Shown in pieces: positions 8,195-17,651 of a DNA stretch of 50,751 bases (position 1 is the first letter of the stretch; every line of letters starts with the position of its first letter). Under the pieces are notes generated by a model that was not told the DNA's origin, made no database searches, and saw only the letters and a program-made list of their open reading frames with translations. This DNA comes from Lachnospiraceae bacterium (GTDB taxonomy: Bacteria; Bacillota; Clostridia; Lachnospirales; Lachnospiraceae), in NCBI GenBank assembly GCA_021771755.1, contig JAETOL010000035.1:1-50751 (forward strand), written 5' to 3'. The position numbers were made by a program, and so were the translations under genes.

Positions 8195-9241
8195 TCAGTT
8201 TTCCTCCAGACAATTTTTCAATGCTTCCAGAAGCTTTTCATTTTCCGCCCGGGTGCGTACTGCAATTCGATAATATCCCTCAGACAGTCCCGGATAATTG
8301 CTGCAGTCACGAAGGATCACGCCATTTCGGATTCCTTTTTCAAAGAGTCCCGGCTCTCCCCGGAAAAAGACATAATTCGCCTCGGATGGATAGACCTGGA
8401 AGCCCAGTTCTTTCAATCCCTCTTTCAGATAAACAGCTTCTTCAAATACAAGCTTCCGTCCCTGTTCCACATACGAGCCTTCCTTCAGAGCCGCGATTCC
8501 TGCCGCCTGCGCCATAACAGAAATATTCCAGGGCTGTGTCACCTGGGCCATTTTTTCCAGAAGTTCTCTGTTTTCGCAGAGACCATAGCCCAGACGGACT
8601 CCTGCCATTGCATAACGCTTGGTAAAGGCTTTGAGAATAAAAAGATTATGATATCTCGGAAGCTGTGCCTTCAGAGAATATTTTCCCGGCTCTTTGATAA
8701 AATCAAGGAAACATTCATCTACAACAAGAAGAATTCCCAGTTCCCTGCAGTTCCGGAGCACACGAAACAAAAATTCCCGGTCTGTCAGAATGCCTGTGGG
8801 ATTGTTGGGATTGCACAGGAATACCATGTCCAGATCCCTGTGAAGCCCGTCGATAAAGCTTTCCTGCATCTGAAAAGTATCCTCTTCCCGAAGGAGCACA
8901 TGCTCCACTTCACATCCAACGCTTGCAAGCGCCTGCTCATATTCTGCAAAAGTCGGAACCGGAATCAGCGCCCGCTTCGGACGCACTGCCTGACAAAGAG
9001 AAAAGATCAGTTCTGCAGCTCCATTACCACAGATGATATGCTCCGGATCCATATCCTCATATTCTCCCAGAGCTTCTTTTAGCGGAGCATAGCCAACCTG
9101 GGGATAATCTCCCAGATGCTCCAGACTGTCCCGGACCGCTTCTTTTACGCTTTCCGGTGTTCCCAAAGGGTTACAGTTGGCGGAAAAATCAAGACAGTCC
9201 TGATAAGTATAAATATTTCCTCCATGTATATGTTTGTTCAT
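8195..9241 (-). CDS. cobD: L-threonine-O-3-phosphate decarboxylase CobD
   Basis: PLP enzyme that makes (R)-1-amino-2-propanol O-2-phosphate, the linker that CbiB attaches to cobyric acid. It has the type-I aminotransferase fold, 348 residues. The opening HGGNIYTY and FSANCNPLG segments are characteristic of CobD, CNPNNPTG is the usual family motif, and the PLP lysine lies in [12 protein letters not shown]. It sits between cbiB and cbiP in the operon. A histidinol-phosphate aminotransferase would be the nearest alternative, but the N-terminus and context favour CobD. Confidence 0.92.
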   Translation of the reverse strand: MNKHIHGGNIYTYQDCLDFSANCNPLGTPESVKEAVRDSLEHLGDYPQVGYAPLKEALGEYEDMDPEHIICGNGAAELIFSLCQAVRPKRALIPVPTFAEYEQALASVGCEVEHVLLREEDTFQMQESFIDGLHRDLDMVFLCNPNNPTGILTDREFLFRVLRNCRELGILLVVDECFLDFIKEPGKYSLKAQLPRYHNLFILKAFTKRYAMAGVRLGYGLCENRELLEKMAQVTQPWNISVMAQAAGIAALKEGSYVEQGRKLVFEEAVYLKEGLKELGFQVYPSEANYVFFRGEPGLFEKGIRNGVILRDCSNYPGLSEGYYRIAVRTRAENEKLLEALKNCLEEN

Positions 9242-9309
9242 TGTCTTTCTCCTGTATTGTCACATCATGAAATACCGATGCTTCTTCCTTTTTCTTTTCC
9301 AGAAAAATC

Positions 9310-10278
9310 CTACACCAGAAACTGTACCAGGAGTCTCCCTCCAAGGCAGAGAAGCACACTGAGTACAGAAGCCCCGTACAGAAGCCGGTTGGCACGTCTG
9401 ATGTCCTCCGGCTCCACTTCCCGAAGCTTATCTCCGATTGTTGGTTTTTCATATAATTTTCCAAAATAACATGCATTCCCTGCAAGCTGTACTCTTAAAG
9501 CGCCTGCCACTGCAGCCTCTGTCTGGGCGGAATTGGGGCTTGCATGATTTCTTCTGTCTCTTTTATAAATTTTTGCTGCATTTTTCCCATCCATTCCAGT
9601 TAAAAACGCAGCAGCCACCATCAGCCATCCGGAAATCCTTGCAGGAATATAATTGGCAAGGTCATCCAGCTTTGCCGCACAGCGGCCAAAATACAGGTAT
9701 CTGTCATTTTTGTAGCCCAGCATGGAATCCATGGTATTGATTCCTTTATAAAGGAACATCAGAGGTGCTCCGCCCACTGCCATATAAAGCATCGGCGCGA
9801 TCACTCCGTCCGAACCATTTTCTGCCACAGTTTCCACTGCGGCCTTGGTCACGCCTTCCTCTGTCAGTTCTGCCGTATCCCGTCCCACGATCATGGAAAC
9901 CGCATAGCGCGCTTCCTCAATGGTACCGTTTTTCAGACGGTCATAAACCTTCATGCTTTCATCCTTTAAGGATTTCGTGGCAAGAAGCTGATAGCACCAG
10001 AAGGTTTCCAGTGCAAGTCCTGCCAGAGGCAGGTACCGGTACAGCACAGATAAAACCGCACAGGGAACCCCCAGAGAAATAAGGCACACCAGAACAACCT
10101 CCAGAAATCCTCCGGATAATTCTCCTTTTTCTGTTTTCGGAAGGATTTTCCGGATTCCTTTTTCAAGCAACGCGATCAGATTCCCGATCAGGCATACCGG
10201 ATGATACAGCCATCTGGGATCTCCGATCAAAAGATCCAGTAAATACCCTGCTGCCAGGGCAATGGTATGATAAAGCAA
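9310..10278 (-). CDS. cbiB: Adenosylcobinamide-phosphate synthase CbiB
   Basis: Integral membrane enzyme that joins aminopropanol phosphate to adenosylcobyric acid. It has 322 residues with several hydrophobic segments. Family signatures are the early LLIGDPRWLYHPVCLIG stretch and the central AENGSDGVIAP and HASPNSAQTEAA segments. The start is a TTG (10278-10276) with an AGGAAGAGG ribosome-binding site just upstream. It follows cbiA by 37 bp and precedes cobD, whose product supplies its substrate. Confidence 0.94.
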   Translation of the reverse strand: MLYHTIALAAGYLLDLLIGDPRWLYHPVCLIGNLIALLEKGIRKILPKTEKGELSGGFLEVVLVCLISLGVPCAVLSVLYRYLPLAGLALETFWCYQLLATKSLKDESMKVYDRLKNGTIEEARYAVSMIVGRDTAELTEEGVTKAAVETVAENGSDGVIAPMLYMAVGGAPLMFLYKGINTMDSMLGYKNDRYLYFGRCAAKLDDLANYIPARISGWLMVAAAFLTGMDGKNAAKIYKRDRRNHASPNSAQTEAAVAGALRVQLAGNACYFGKLYEKPTIGDKLREVEPEDIRRANRLLYGASVLSVLLCLGGRLLVQFLV

Positions 10279-10315
10279 AATTTCCTCTTCCTGACACAGC
10301 GCCTACAGAAAGCCT

Positions 10316-11692
10316 CTATATCCTGTGTCTCTGTTTTTTATATTCCAGACATTTTTTCAGAAACGCCTCCGGTATTCGGGGATTTCCATAGTAATACAGA
10401 TGCGGAAATCCTGCAAAGAGAGTGTCCGTTCCATGAATACACTCCCATCCTCTGGTACTTTCCGGCTTCTGCGCGTAAAAATCTCCGCCGCAGTTTTCCG
10501 AATCAAAATAATGAAATTCATGAGCTGGGATCACTCCCAGATCTGATTCTCCCAGAACTGGTTTTTTCTGCTGAAGAGAAATATAACCAAATCTGGAAAG
10601 TCTGGGCGTCCGGTACACTTTTCCCGGAATCACGCCTGCCATACGGCGTATCTGTCCGTCCATATCTTCCATCTCCTCATGAAGATACATAAAGCCGCCA
10701 CATTCTGCCATGCAGGGAAGCCCGGCTTTTATCCTTTGTCTGATCTCTTCTTTCACTGAACTGTTTTTTTCCAGCGCCTGTCCGTTCAGTTCCGGATACC
10801 CTCCATAAAGAAGAAGGCCGTCCAGCTCCTCCGGAAGCATTTTGTCATAAATGGGAGAAAAAGACACAAGCTCTGCTCCCATTTCCTGGAGGATCCGGAA
10901 ATTATCTTCATAAAAGAAGCAGAAGGCCTCATCCTCTGCCACACCGATCCGCACCGGCTCCTCCAGACCAAACTCCGGTTTTACCGATATCTCATCCATA
11001 TCCGGCGCACTGTCTGCCAGCCTCTGGATCCCGTCCATATCCAGCGTCTTCTCCAGAATTTCCGCAAGCTTCTGAAGACGGTTCTTCAGCTCCGGAATCT
11101 CATGAGGAAGAACCAGCCCCAGATGCCGGCTTTCGATCACACAGTCCTCCACCCGGGGCACATACCCCAGTACTGCGATTCCCAGTTCTCTCTCCACCAG
11201 TTCTTTCATTCTGGGATACAGCATGGGAGACATCTGATTAAAAATCACGCCTTTGATATGACTGTCCTTTTTATATTCCAGAAAACCTTTGACATAAGCG
11301 GACAGTGAAACACTCATTCCCTTACTGTTTACAATAAGGATTACCGGCGTATCGGTCACTCTGGCAAGGTCATAAGCGCTTGCCCGTGTAGTCGTTCCTC
11401 CAACGCCGTCATAAAAGCCCATAACCCCCTCCATTACAGAGATGTCGCAGCCGGAGGCGTTTTTCTGAAAAATTCCCCTTGTGGTATCCTCCGAAGTGAA
11501 AAAAGTATCCAGGTTTCTGGATCTTGTGCCAATCACTCTGCTGTGGAACATGGGATCAATGTAATCCGGTCCGCACTTAAAAGAGGCTGTTTTCAGCCCT
11601 CTGCTGACCAGCGCCTGGAGAAGTCCGCAGGTGATCAGCGTCTTTCCGCTTCCGCTGGCTCCTGCTGCCAGGAGTATCCTGGGTATTTTCAT
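10316..11692 (-). CDS. cbiA: Cobyrinic acid a,c-diamide synthase CbiA
   Basis: Glutamine-dependent amidotransferase acting on the a and c side chains of cobyrinate. It has a P-loop GASGSGKT near the N-terminus (residues 11-18), the CGPDYIDPMFH substrate segment, and a C-terminal class-I glutaminase with the cysteine in MAECGGFMYL. At 458 residues it is a typical length. An AGGAGGAG ribosome-binding site precedes the ATG, 15 bp after the cbiJET stop. Confidence 0.95.
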   Translation of the reverse strand: MKIPRILLAAGASGSGKTLITCGLLQALVSRGLKTASFKCGPDYIDPMFHSRVIGTRSRNLDTFFTSEDTTRGIFQKNASGCDISVMEGVMGFYDGVGGTTTRASAYDLARVTDTPVILIVNSKGMSVSLSAYVKGFLEYKKDSHIKGVIFNQMSPMLYPRMKELVERELGIAVLGYVPRVEDCVIESRHLGLVLPHEIPELKNRLQKLAEILEKTLDMDGIQRLADSAPDMDEISVKPEFGLEEPVRIGVAEDEAFCFFYEDNFRILQEMGAELVSFSPIYDKMLPEELDGLLLYGGYPELNGQALEKNSSVKEEIRQRIKAGLPCMAECGGFMYLHEEMEDMDGQIRRMAGVIPGKVYRTPRLSRFGYISLQQKKPVLGESDLGVIPAHEFHYFDSENCGGDFYAQKPESTRGWECIHGTDTLFAGFPHLYYYGNPRIPEAFLKKCLEYKKQRHRI

Positions 11693-11707
11693 AAGCTTCT
11701 CCTCCTT

Positions 11708-13687
11708 TTAGCTGACGGCCTGAATGGTAATCACATAAATAGGATTTTCTCCCATCATCATGTGATAGCGGCCGATGGATTTTGATCTGGAAACTGCAAG
11801 CTGTACAATATCTGTTTCCCATAGGATGGTTTCATCCTCTGCCTTCAGCTGACGGATACATTCCATGGCTTCACTGACTGTTTCCAGAGTGATACAGTTG
11901 ATGACCATACGGACGTTTCTGTTTTTTCCAAGAAGGACATGGATGATCTCTTTGAGATTACCGGAAGATCCTCCGATAAAAGCATGGGTCGGTGCCGGAA
12001 GCTCTTTCAGTGCCTCCGGTGCTGTTCCGGCTATAATCTCCATATGATCAAGGGCAAACTTTTCTTTGTTCTGTTGGATCAGCGCAAGAGCATCCTCTTT
12101 TTTCTCAATGGCATACACTCTGCCTTCTCTGGCGCAAAGAGCCATTTCCACAGAAACCGATCCTGTCCCGGCGCCCACGTCATAGCATACGGAATCCTTT
12201 TTCAGTCTCAGCTTTCCAAGAGAAACCGTACGAACCTCCGTTTTTGTCATAGGGGCTTTTCCCCTGATAAATTCCTCATCGGGAAGTCCGTGAGTGGCGG
12301 TTTCTTCCGCTGCCCTTTCATTATATGCGCAGATCACGCTGAGAGCATCTCCCTGATACGCAGTCAGTTCACTTGCTTTTTTTACAAAAATCTTCTCATT
12401 GTCATAGGAAAGATTCTCGCCCACGTAGAGAAGAACATCTCCCATTCCATAAAAGGTCAGTTTACGGGCAAGCTCTGCCGTTCCCTCTGCGGTTCCCAAA
12501 ATGGCAAACACCTTTTTGTCTGAACGGATCAGAGACACCAGATTGCAGGTTTTTCCATGGGCGCTGACGATTTTGGCATCGTCCCAGGAAAGTCCGATCT
12601 TTGCCATAAAATAAACCACCGAAGAGATTCCGCAGATCACCTGCGTATCCTCTCCCAGAAGCTCCAAAAGTTTTTTTGCCCCGCTGTAAAAGCCAACGTC
12701 GCCGGAAAGGGCAATCACCACATTTCTGTACTGAGGGTGACTGTGAATATAATCCACGATTTCCTGACTTCTGTATTCATAAAACACATCCTGATGAGGA
12801 AGGCGTACAGCATCTGCCATTCTTTTTGCACCAATGATCAGGTCTGCGTTTTCTACGGCGTTCTTTCCCTGAACGGTCATAGTATCCCGGCTTCCCATAC
12901 CAATCCCCAGAAGAGTCACCTGGGGTTTCCGGGAAAACCGGAACTTCTCTGCCAGCATGGAGCAGGCTTCTGCAAGAGTCATTCCCTGTTCATTTAACGG
13001 GCGGCCGATGATCACCGGCGTCACTTTGCAGGAAACAGCTGCCTGCATCTTTTCCAGAAAACCGCCTGCCTTTCCGGAATCCTTTGTAACCAGATAACGG
13101 CACTCATACTGTTTCAGCATGGCGACATTCATCTCCTCCGAAAAAGGCCCCTGCATGGCAATCAGGTTCTTTCCCTCAAATCCCAGTTCCCTGCAGGTAT
13201 CGATCACAGACGGCAGAGAAAGAACCCTGGCAAAAAGGCGTTTCTGAAAATCCGGAACACTGGTAAACAGCTTTAACTCCTTGCTTCCTGTCGTAAGAAG
13301 TACGTTTCCCTCTGTGGTTTTCAGAAATTCCGCCGCCGCTTCCGCGCTTTCTACATACACGGCTTTCTGATGGCCGCTTTCCTCCCGCAGAACCCGAATA
13401 TAAGAGATACCGGTTTTTTCACAGGCCCGTCGGATATTTTCAGTCACCTCTGCAGCATAGGGATGGGTGGCATCCAGAACAAGCTCCGGCTTTTCCCTCT
13501 CAAAAAGAGCTTCCATTTCCTCTTCCGAAAGGCGTTTTGCCTGTACATGAAGAAAAGAATTTTCCGAAAGAGATTTTGTTCCGTATTCTGTAGCCACACA
13601 ACCAAGAACCTGCACCTGATGCTCTGCCAGAAAACGGCACAGCTCATATCCCTCTGTAGTGCCTGCAAATACAATGGCTTTATACAT
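11708..13687 (-). CDS. cbiJET: Three-domain fusion CbiJ-CbiE-CbiT
   Basis: One 659-residue protein carries three consecutive activities of the corrin pathway. Residues 1 to about 250 are precorrin-6A reductase (CbiJ/CobK: FAGTTEG at 8-14, DATHPYA at 72-78). Residues about 255-455 are the C5 methyltransferase CbiE (GIGMGS at 261-266, SGDVGFYSGA at 328-337). Residues about 466-659 are CbiT, the C15 methyltransferase/decarboxylase, with the SAM loop YDVGAGTGSVSVE (502-514). Each domain has its usual motifs and I see no frameshift. CbiE-CbiT fusions (CobL type) are common; the added CbiJ is less so. It overlaps the cbiH stop by eight bases. Confidence 0.93.
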   Translation of the reverse strand: MYKAIVFAGTTEGYELCRFLAEHQVQVLGCVATEYGTKSLSENSFLHVQAKRLSEEEMEALFEREKPELVLDATHPYAAEVTENIRRACEKTGISYIRVLREESGHQKAVYVESAEAAAEFLKTTEGNVLLTTGSKELKLFTSVPDFQKRLFARVLSLPSVIDTCRELGFEGKNLIAMQGPFSEEMNVAMLKQYECRYLVTKDSGKAGGFLEKMQAAVSCKVTPVIIGRPLNEQGMTLAEACSMLAEKFRFSRKPQVTLLGIGMGSRDTMTVQGKNAVENADLIIGAKRMADAVRLPHQDVFYEYRSQEIVDYIHSHPQYRNVVIALSGDVGFYSGAKKLLELLGEDTQVICGISSVVYFMAKIGLSWDDAKIVSAHGKTCNLVSLIRSDKKVFAILGTAEGTAELARKLTFYGMGDVLLYVGENLSYDNEKIFVKKASELTAYQGDALSVICAYNERAAEETATHGLPDEEFIRGKAPMTKTEVRTVSLGKLRLKKDSVCYDVGAGTGSVSVEMALCAREGRVYAIEKKEDALALIQQNKEKFALDHMEIIAGTAPEALKELPAPTHAFIGGSSGNLKEIIHVLLGKNRNVRMVINCITLETVSEAMECIRQLKAEDETILWETDIVQLAVSRSKSIGRYHMMMGENPIYVITIQAVS

Positions 13688-14411
13688 TCCGATATCCTCT
13701 TGGCGTTACCATTTTTCCATTGATCTCTTTTGTCTGGGAATTGCCGACAAAAACAGTCGTAAACATATCTACCTTTGTATCACGAAGCTCCTTCAGGGTC
13801 ATAAGATGATATTCTTCTCCCTCTCTTCCGATATTGGCAACGGTTCCGCACACAGTTTCCGGAGACTTGTACTGCATCATCAGATCACATGCTTTCTGCA
13901 GATAGTCATGGCGCTTGCGGCTGGAAGGGTTATAAAGACAGATCACAAAGTCTGCCTGAGATGCACCCAGAAGACGGGCTTCGATCTTTTCCCATGGTGT
14001 GAGAAGGTCACTGAGACTGATAAGACAGAAATCGTGGATCAGAGGCGCTCCAAGAACGGCTGCTCCGCCCAGAGCAGCGGTAACACCGGGAACGATCTCC
14101 AGTTCCACCTCCGGATATTTCACACCAACCTCATACATAAGTCCTGCCATTCCATACACACCTGCATCTCCGCTGCAGATCATGGAGACCACTTTTCCCT
14201 TCATTGCCTCTTCAAAAGCAAGAACACAGCGGTCTACTTCTTTTTTCATCGGTGTGGTAAGAAATTCTTTATCTGCAAAAGTATCTTTTACAAGATCCAC
14301 ATATACGGTATATCCAATGATCACATCACTGGCTTTTAATGCTTCCATGGCGATCCCGGTCATCTGGTCGCAGCCTCCCGGGCCGATTCCTACTACATAT
14401 ATTTTATTCAA
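13680..14411 (-). CDS. cbiH: Precorrin-3B/cobalt-factor III C17-methyltransferase CbiH
   Basis: SAM-dependent enzyme that methylates C17 with ring contraction. The VVGIGPGG opening and CSGDAGVYGMAGLMYE motif are typical of CbiH/CobJ. I choose TTG at 14411 because GGGAGG lies six bases upstream and the family begins with LNKIYVVG; the ATG at 14438 lies before that site. The resulting 243 residues fit the family. The start lies inside the cbiG stop region (8-bp overlap), so the two are translationally coupled. Confidence 0.94.
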   Translation of the reverse strand: MNKIYVVGIGPGGCDQMTGIAMEALKASDVIIGYTVYVDLVKDTFADKEFLTTPMKKEVDRCVLAFEEAMKGKVVSMICSGDAGVYGMAGLMYEVGVKYPEVELEIVPGVTAALGGAAVLGAPLIHDFCLISLSDLLTPWEKIEARLLGASQADFVICLYNPSSRKRHDYLQKACDLMMQYKSPETVCGTVANIGREGEEYHLMTLKELRDTKVDMFTTVFVGNSQTKEINGKMVTPRGYRNV

Positions 14412-15507
14412 AACGTACCTCCCATGTCCGGATGGCAAGAGCCGTTGTCACCCCGTCCTCTCCGGATTTTCTTTTTATCAGTGTCCCGTCTGCCGCCCCC
14501 AGCACAGCGCTTCGTTCACAGACATTCTCTACTCCTGTGATCTTTTTTACAAAAGAAGAAGGGGTAAAATCTCCCTGCACTTCCATCAATTCTTCACTGT
14601 CCCAGGTACGGAACGGGATTTTATTTTTTTCTGCATAAGCCAGCAGTCCCGGCTCATTTTTTTTCAGTGAAATGCTTGCCAGCTGCTCCACTGCCTGCAA
14701 AAAGACATCTGCATCCTCCATGCATCTGTCCGCAGCTTTTTCTATGGCTTCCGGCTCCTTATTCTTCCTGCAGCCCATGCCAAGGGTCAGGATCCGGGGT
14801 ATCACCTGCACGGTGGATAAAAACGGCCGGCAGGATTTATGGATCGTAACCGCGATCCCAATCTCCGGACACTGCTCCGGATTCTTTTGGATACTTTCCG
14901 ATTTCTCCGACTCTCCGTCTGTCTCTTCCTGTAATTTTCCATAAATATCACATAGAACAAGTCCCTCCGGAAGTTCCCCCTTCCAGGGAAATTCGCTGTA
15001 GAATCCAACTTTTTTACCTGCAAGAAGCGCTGCAGACACTTCTTTTGCCGCCTTCATATTCTGGATGTCACAACCGTTCTTTTTTGCAAACACATCTACG
15101 GCAAAACGGCTGTGAAGATCTGTAGCCGTAGTAACCACAGGCTGTGCCCCCAGAATCCGTGCACTCAGAAGAGCCAGTTCATTGGCTCCTCCCAGATGAC
15201 CGGACAGCAGGGAGATCACAAAGTTTCCACATTCGTCGATCACCAGCACTGCCGGATCTGATTTTTTGGATGCCGCATAGGGAGCAATGCTCCGCACCGC
15301 GATTCCGCAGGCTCCCACAAACAGAATCCCGTCATCCAGGGAAAAACGGTCACCTGCCCATTTTACGGTACTCTCGGTGACAGAATCCTCCAGATATTTG
15401 CTTTTTTTTGCAAGAAGAACCTGATGCCCCTGTCCTTCAAGTCCGGTCTTCAGCCTTTCTGCTGTGTGAAGCCCGGTAAGGCTGAAACAGATCATCGAAA
15501 GTTTCAT
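14404..15507 (-). CDS. cbiG: Cobalt-precorrin-5A hydrolase CbiG
   Basis: Opens the ring lactone and releases the C20 fragment as acetaldehyde, a step unique to the anaerobic route. The N-terminal half contains the diagnostic LLSGHLGGANELA segment. The C-terminal half begins at about TLGMGCRKNKE and carries the CbiG_C domain. The ATG at 15507, six bases after AAGGAG, gives 367 residues, the usual size. Its presence confirms the cobalt-early pathway. Confidence 0.95.
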   Translation of the reverse strand: MKLSMICFSLTGLHTAERLKTGLEGQGHQVLLAKKSKYLEDSVTESTVKWAGDRFSLDDGILFVGACGIAVRSIAPYAASKKSDPAVLVIDECGNFVISLLSGHLGGANELALLSARILGAQPVVTTATDLHSRFAVDVFAKKNGCDIQNMKAAKEVSAALLAGKKVGFYSEFPWKGELPEGLVLCDIYGKLQEETDGESEKSESIQKNPEQCPEIGIAVTIHKSCRPFLSTVQVIPRILTLGMGCRKNKEPEAIEKAADRCMEDADVFLQAVEQLASISLKKNEPGLLAYAEKNKIPFRTWDSEELMEVQGDFTPSSFVKKITGVENVCERSAVLGAADGTLIKRKSGEDGVTTALAIRTWEVRFE

Positions 15508-15520
15508 CTGCCGCTCCTTT

Positions 15521-16279
15521 TTATTTTGTGGCTTTTCGGAATTCTGTGGTAAAGGAAGGGTCATATAACTTTGAACGGTCATAATGTGCTGCCTTTACTG
15601 CATCTCCGATGATCATCAGCGCTGTTTTTGTAATGTTGTTCTCTGCCGCTGTTTTTGCAAGTGTTCCTACTGTACAGATGAATTTCTTTTCATCCGGCCA
15701 GGTTGCCTTATATACAATGGCAGCCGGTGTATCCTCTTTATATCCGCCTTCGATCAGTCTCCTGCTTAATTCCTCCAGCATTCCGGTGCTTAAAAATACC
15801 ACCATAGATGCCTGATGTGCCGCAAAGGACTGGATGCTTTCTTTCGGCGGAACCGGTGTACGTCCTTCCATTCTGGTAATGATCACACTCTGAGAAATAT
15901 CCGGAAGGGTATATTCCAGATCCAGGGCGCTTGCAGCGCCGCAGAAAGAGCTGACACCAGGACAGGAATCATAGGCAATTCCTTTTTCATCCAGAATATC
16001 CATCTGCTCACGGATTGCTCCGTAGATACAGGGATCTCCGGTATGGAGACGGACGGTGGTTTTTCCTTCCGCTTCTGCTCTTTCCATAACAGAAATCACT
16101 TCCTCCAGCGTCATTTTGGCGCTGTTGTGAATGGTACACACATCCTTGCTGTATTCCAGAAGCTGAGGGTTCACAAGGGAACCTGCATATATGATCACAT
16201 CTGCTTCTTCCAGATATTTTTTTCCTCTGACTGTAATAAGATCCGGTGCTCCCGGTCCTGCTCCTACAAAATGTATCAT
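15521..16279 (-). CDS. cbiF: Cobalt-precorrin-4 C11-methyltransferase CbiF
   Basis: SAM-dependent methyltransferase, 252 residues. The N-terminal VGAGPGAPDLITVRG and the IIYAGSLVNP segment are signatures of CbiF/CobM, and HTGDPCIYGA is the second conserved loop. An AAGGAG site precedes the ATG, and the start overlaps the cbiD stop (ATGA). It precedes cbiG, the next step in the pathway. Confidence 0.95.
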   Translation of the reverse strand: MIHFVGAGPGAPDLITVRGKKYLEEADVIIYAGSLVNPQLLEYSKDVCTIHNSAKMTLEEVISVMERAEAEGKTTVRLHTGDPCIYGAIREQMDILDEKGIAYDSCPGVSSFCGAASALDLEYTLPDISQSVIITRMEGRTPVPPKESIQSFAAHQASMVVFLSTGMLEELSRRLIEGGYKEDTPAAIVYKATWPDEKKFICTVGTLAKTAAENNITKTALMIIGDAVKAAHYDRSKLYDPSFTTEFRKATK

Positions 16280-17496
16280 TCTTTTTCTCCTTTAGCGATT
16301 TTTTTGATCAGTTCTGACGCATTAGCCGTCTGTCCCAGGTAACCATACTCATTGGAAAAAATCACAGCCCCCAGAAGGATCTGATGATAGGACCGATGAT
16401 CCAGATAAAACTGGATCTTCTCCAGTATCACTTTCATAGCCTTTTCCATCAGATCATATTTTTTTAAAACAGAAAGCGCTTCGTCAGTGGTATTACACTG
16501 CAGGATCTCCTGAGCACATGCAAGACTGCCCCCCGCACGGACAGCTGCCGCACAAAAAACCTCCATTCTTCCATCCGCACTGTGAGAATGGGTGTTCATG
16601 ATCCCTGCCGCAACCTTAATAAATTTTCCGATATGAGCAACAAAAAGAATACCTTTTGCTCCCATATCCACAGCCATATCTATGGTCTCTCCCACATAAT
16701 TGCTGCATTTCATATTTTTTTCAAAAGGGAGCTCCATATGCTCTCTTAAAAAATCCGCACCATAATTGCCCGGCGTCACCAGAAGATATTCCTCTTTCAT
16801 GGCAATGCGCTGGCTCATTTCCACCCGGATACTGTCGATCAGTGCCTTTTCACTCATAGGCTCCACGATCCCCGAGGTTCCCAGAATGGAAATCCCTCCC
16901 ACAATGCCAAGTCTTGGGTTAAACGTCTTTTTGGCAACGTTCTCTCCTTCCGGTACCGATATGGTGACCTTCAGTCTGCCTTCAAAATCAAACCTGTCTG
17001 CGGCCTCCTCCACAGACTTCAGGATCATAGCCTTTGGCACAGGATTAATGGCAGCCTCGCCAATTGGCTGCTTCAGACCGGGTTTGGTCACCCGACCAAC
17101 TCCAGTTCCCCCGTCAATAAAGGTACGTTCCGAAGATGTCTGTATTTTCTTGCGTTCTGTGTTTTTGTCGATTTCCTCAGGACACTCAGAATCTGACAGT
17201 TTTTCCACCCGGGCATATACAAGAATCCCGTCTGTGGTATCCGGGTCATCCCCGGCATCCTTACGCACCGCACAGCTTACCACATTTTCTTCCTGACGGA
17301 TATCCAGGAGCTCCAGATTTAAGAGGATTCCCTTTGGAGTCATCAGCTCTGTTTCTGAAATCTTCTTTCCTCCCAGAAGGATCTCTGCCGCGCCTTTTGC
17401 TGCTGCCGCCGCACAGGAACCTGTGGTATAGCCAAAGCGAAGTTTTTTCTGATTTCGGATAACATAACACTCTTCCAGTCCTGTCTTATGTGCCAT
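16276..17496 (-). CDS. cbiD: Cobalt-precorrin-5B C1-methyltransferase CbiD
   Basis: Methylates C1 of cobalt-precorrin-5B, using a fold unrelated to the other methylases. The FGYTTGSCAAAAAKGA segment near the N-terminus is diagnostic. I use the ATG at 17496, six bases after AAGGAGG; the ATG two codons earlier abuts that site. The protein has 406 residues, somewhat longer than average, with a hydrophilic insertion around residues 90-125. It is the first gene of the ten-gene operon, directly behind a perfect consensus promoter. Confidence 0.94.
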   Translation of the reverse strand: MAHKTGLEECYVIRNQKKLRFGYTTGSCAAAAAKGAAEILLGGKKISETELMTPKGILLNLELLDIRQEENVVSCAVRKDAGDDPDTTDGILVYARVEKLSDSECPEEIDKNTERKKIQTSSERTFIDGGTGVGRVTKPGLKQPIGEAAINPVPKAMILKSVEEAADRFDFEGRLKVTISVPEGENVAKKTFNPRLGIVGGISILGTSGIVEPMSEKALIDSIRVEMSQRIAMKEEYLLVTPGNYGADFLREHMELPFEKNMKCSNYVGETIDMAVDMGAKGILFVAHIGKFIKVAAGIMNTHSHSADGRMEVFCAAAVRAGGSLACAQEILQCNTTDEALSVLKKYDLMEKAMKVILEKIQFYLDHRSYHQILLGAVIFSNEYGYLGQTANASELIKKIAKGEKE

Positions 17497-17522
17497 AAAC
17501 ATCCTCCTTATTTCCGTTCATT

Positions 17523-17551
17523 ATTATATAATTTTGACAGAAAAATGTCAA
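17523..17551 (-). promoter_or_regulatory. cbi operon promoter with overlapping inverted repeat
   Basis: Minus-strand -35 TTGACA (17546-17551), 17-bp spacer and -10 TATAAT (17523-17528), an exact consensus match 27 bp before cbiD. An inverted repeat, TTGACA (17534-17539) and TGTCAA (17546-17551) around six bases, covers the -35 and upstream spacer and could be an operator. The 5' leader is only about 20 nt, so no riboswitch fits between this promoter and cbiD. Confidence 0.8.
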
Positions 17552-17575
17552 TTTATCTGGCGGTTTCAGACAAAT

Positions 17576-17611
17576 AAAAAAGCCATGCCCTCTTTTTTTG
17601 CACAGCTTTTT
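17576..17611 (-). terminator. Terminator after the ABC importer operon
   Basis: On the minus strand AAAAAGCTGTGC pairs with GCATGGCTTTTTT, ending in a T run. It lies after the last importer gene and before the cbi promoter, so it separates the riboswitch-controlled transcript from the cbi operon. Confidence 0.75.
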
Positions 17612-17651
17612 CAAAATCCTAAAATACCAAGCTACAAAACTTCTCCTGCTT

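Noticed and set aside
17497..17651. A cobalamin riboswitch in front of cbiD
   Set aside because: The promoter-to-start distance is about 27 bp and no B12 box is present; the only aptamer is at 22846-23010.
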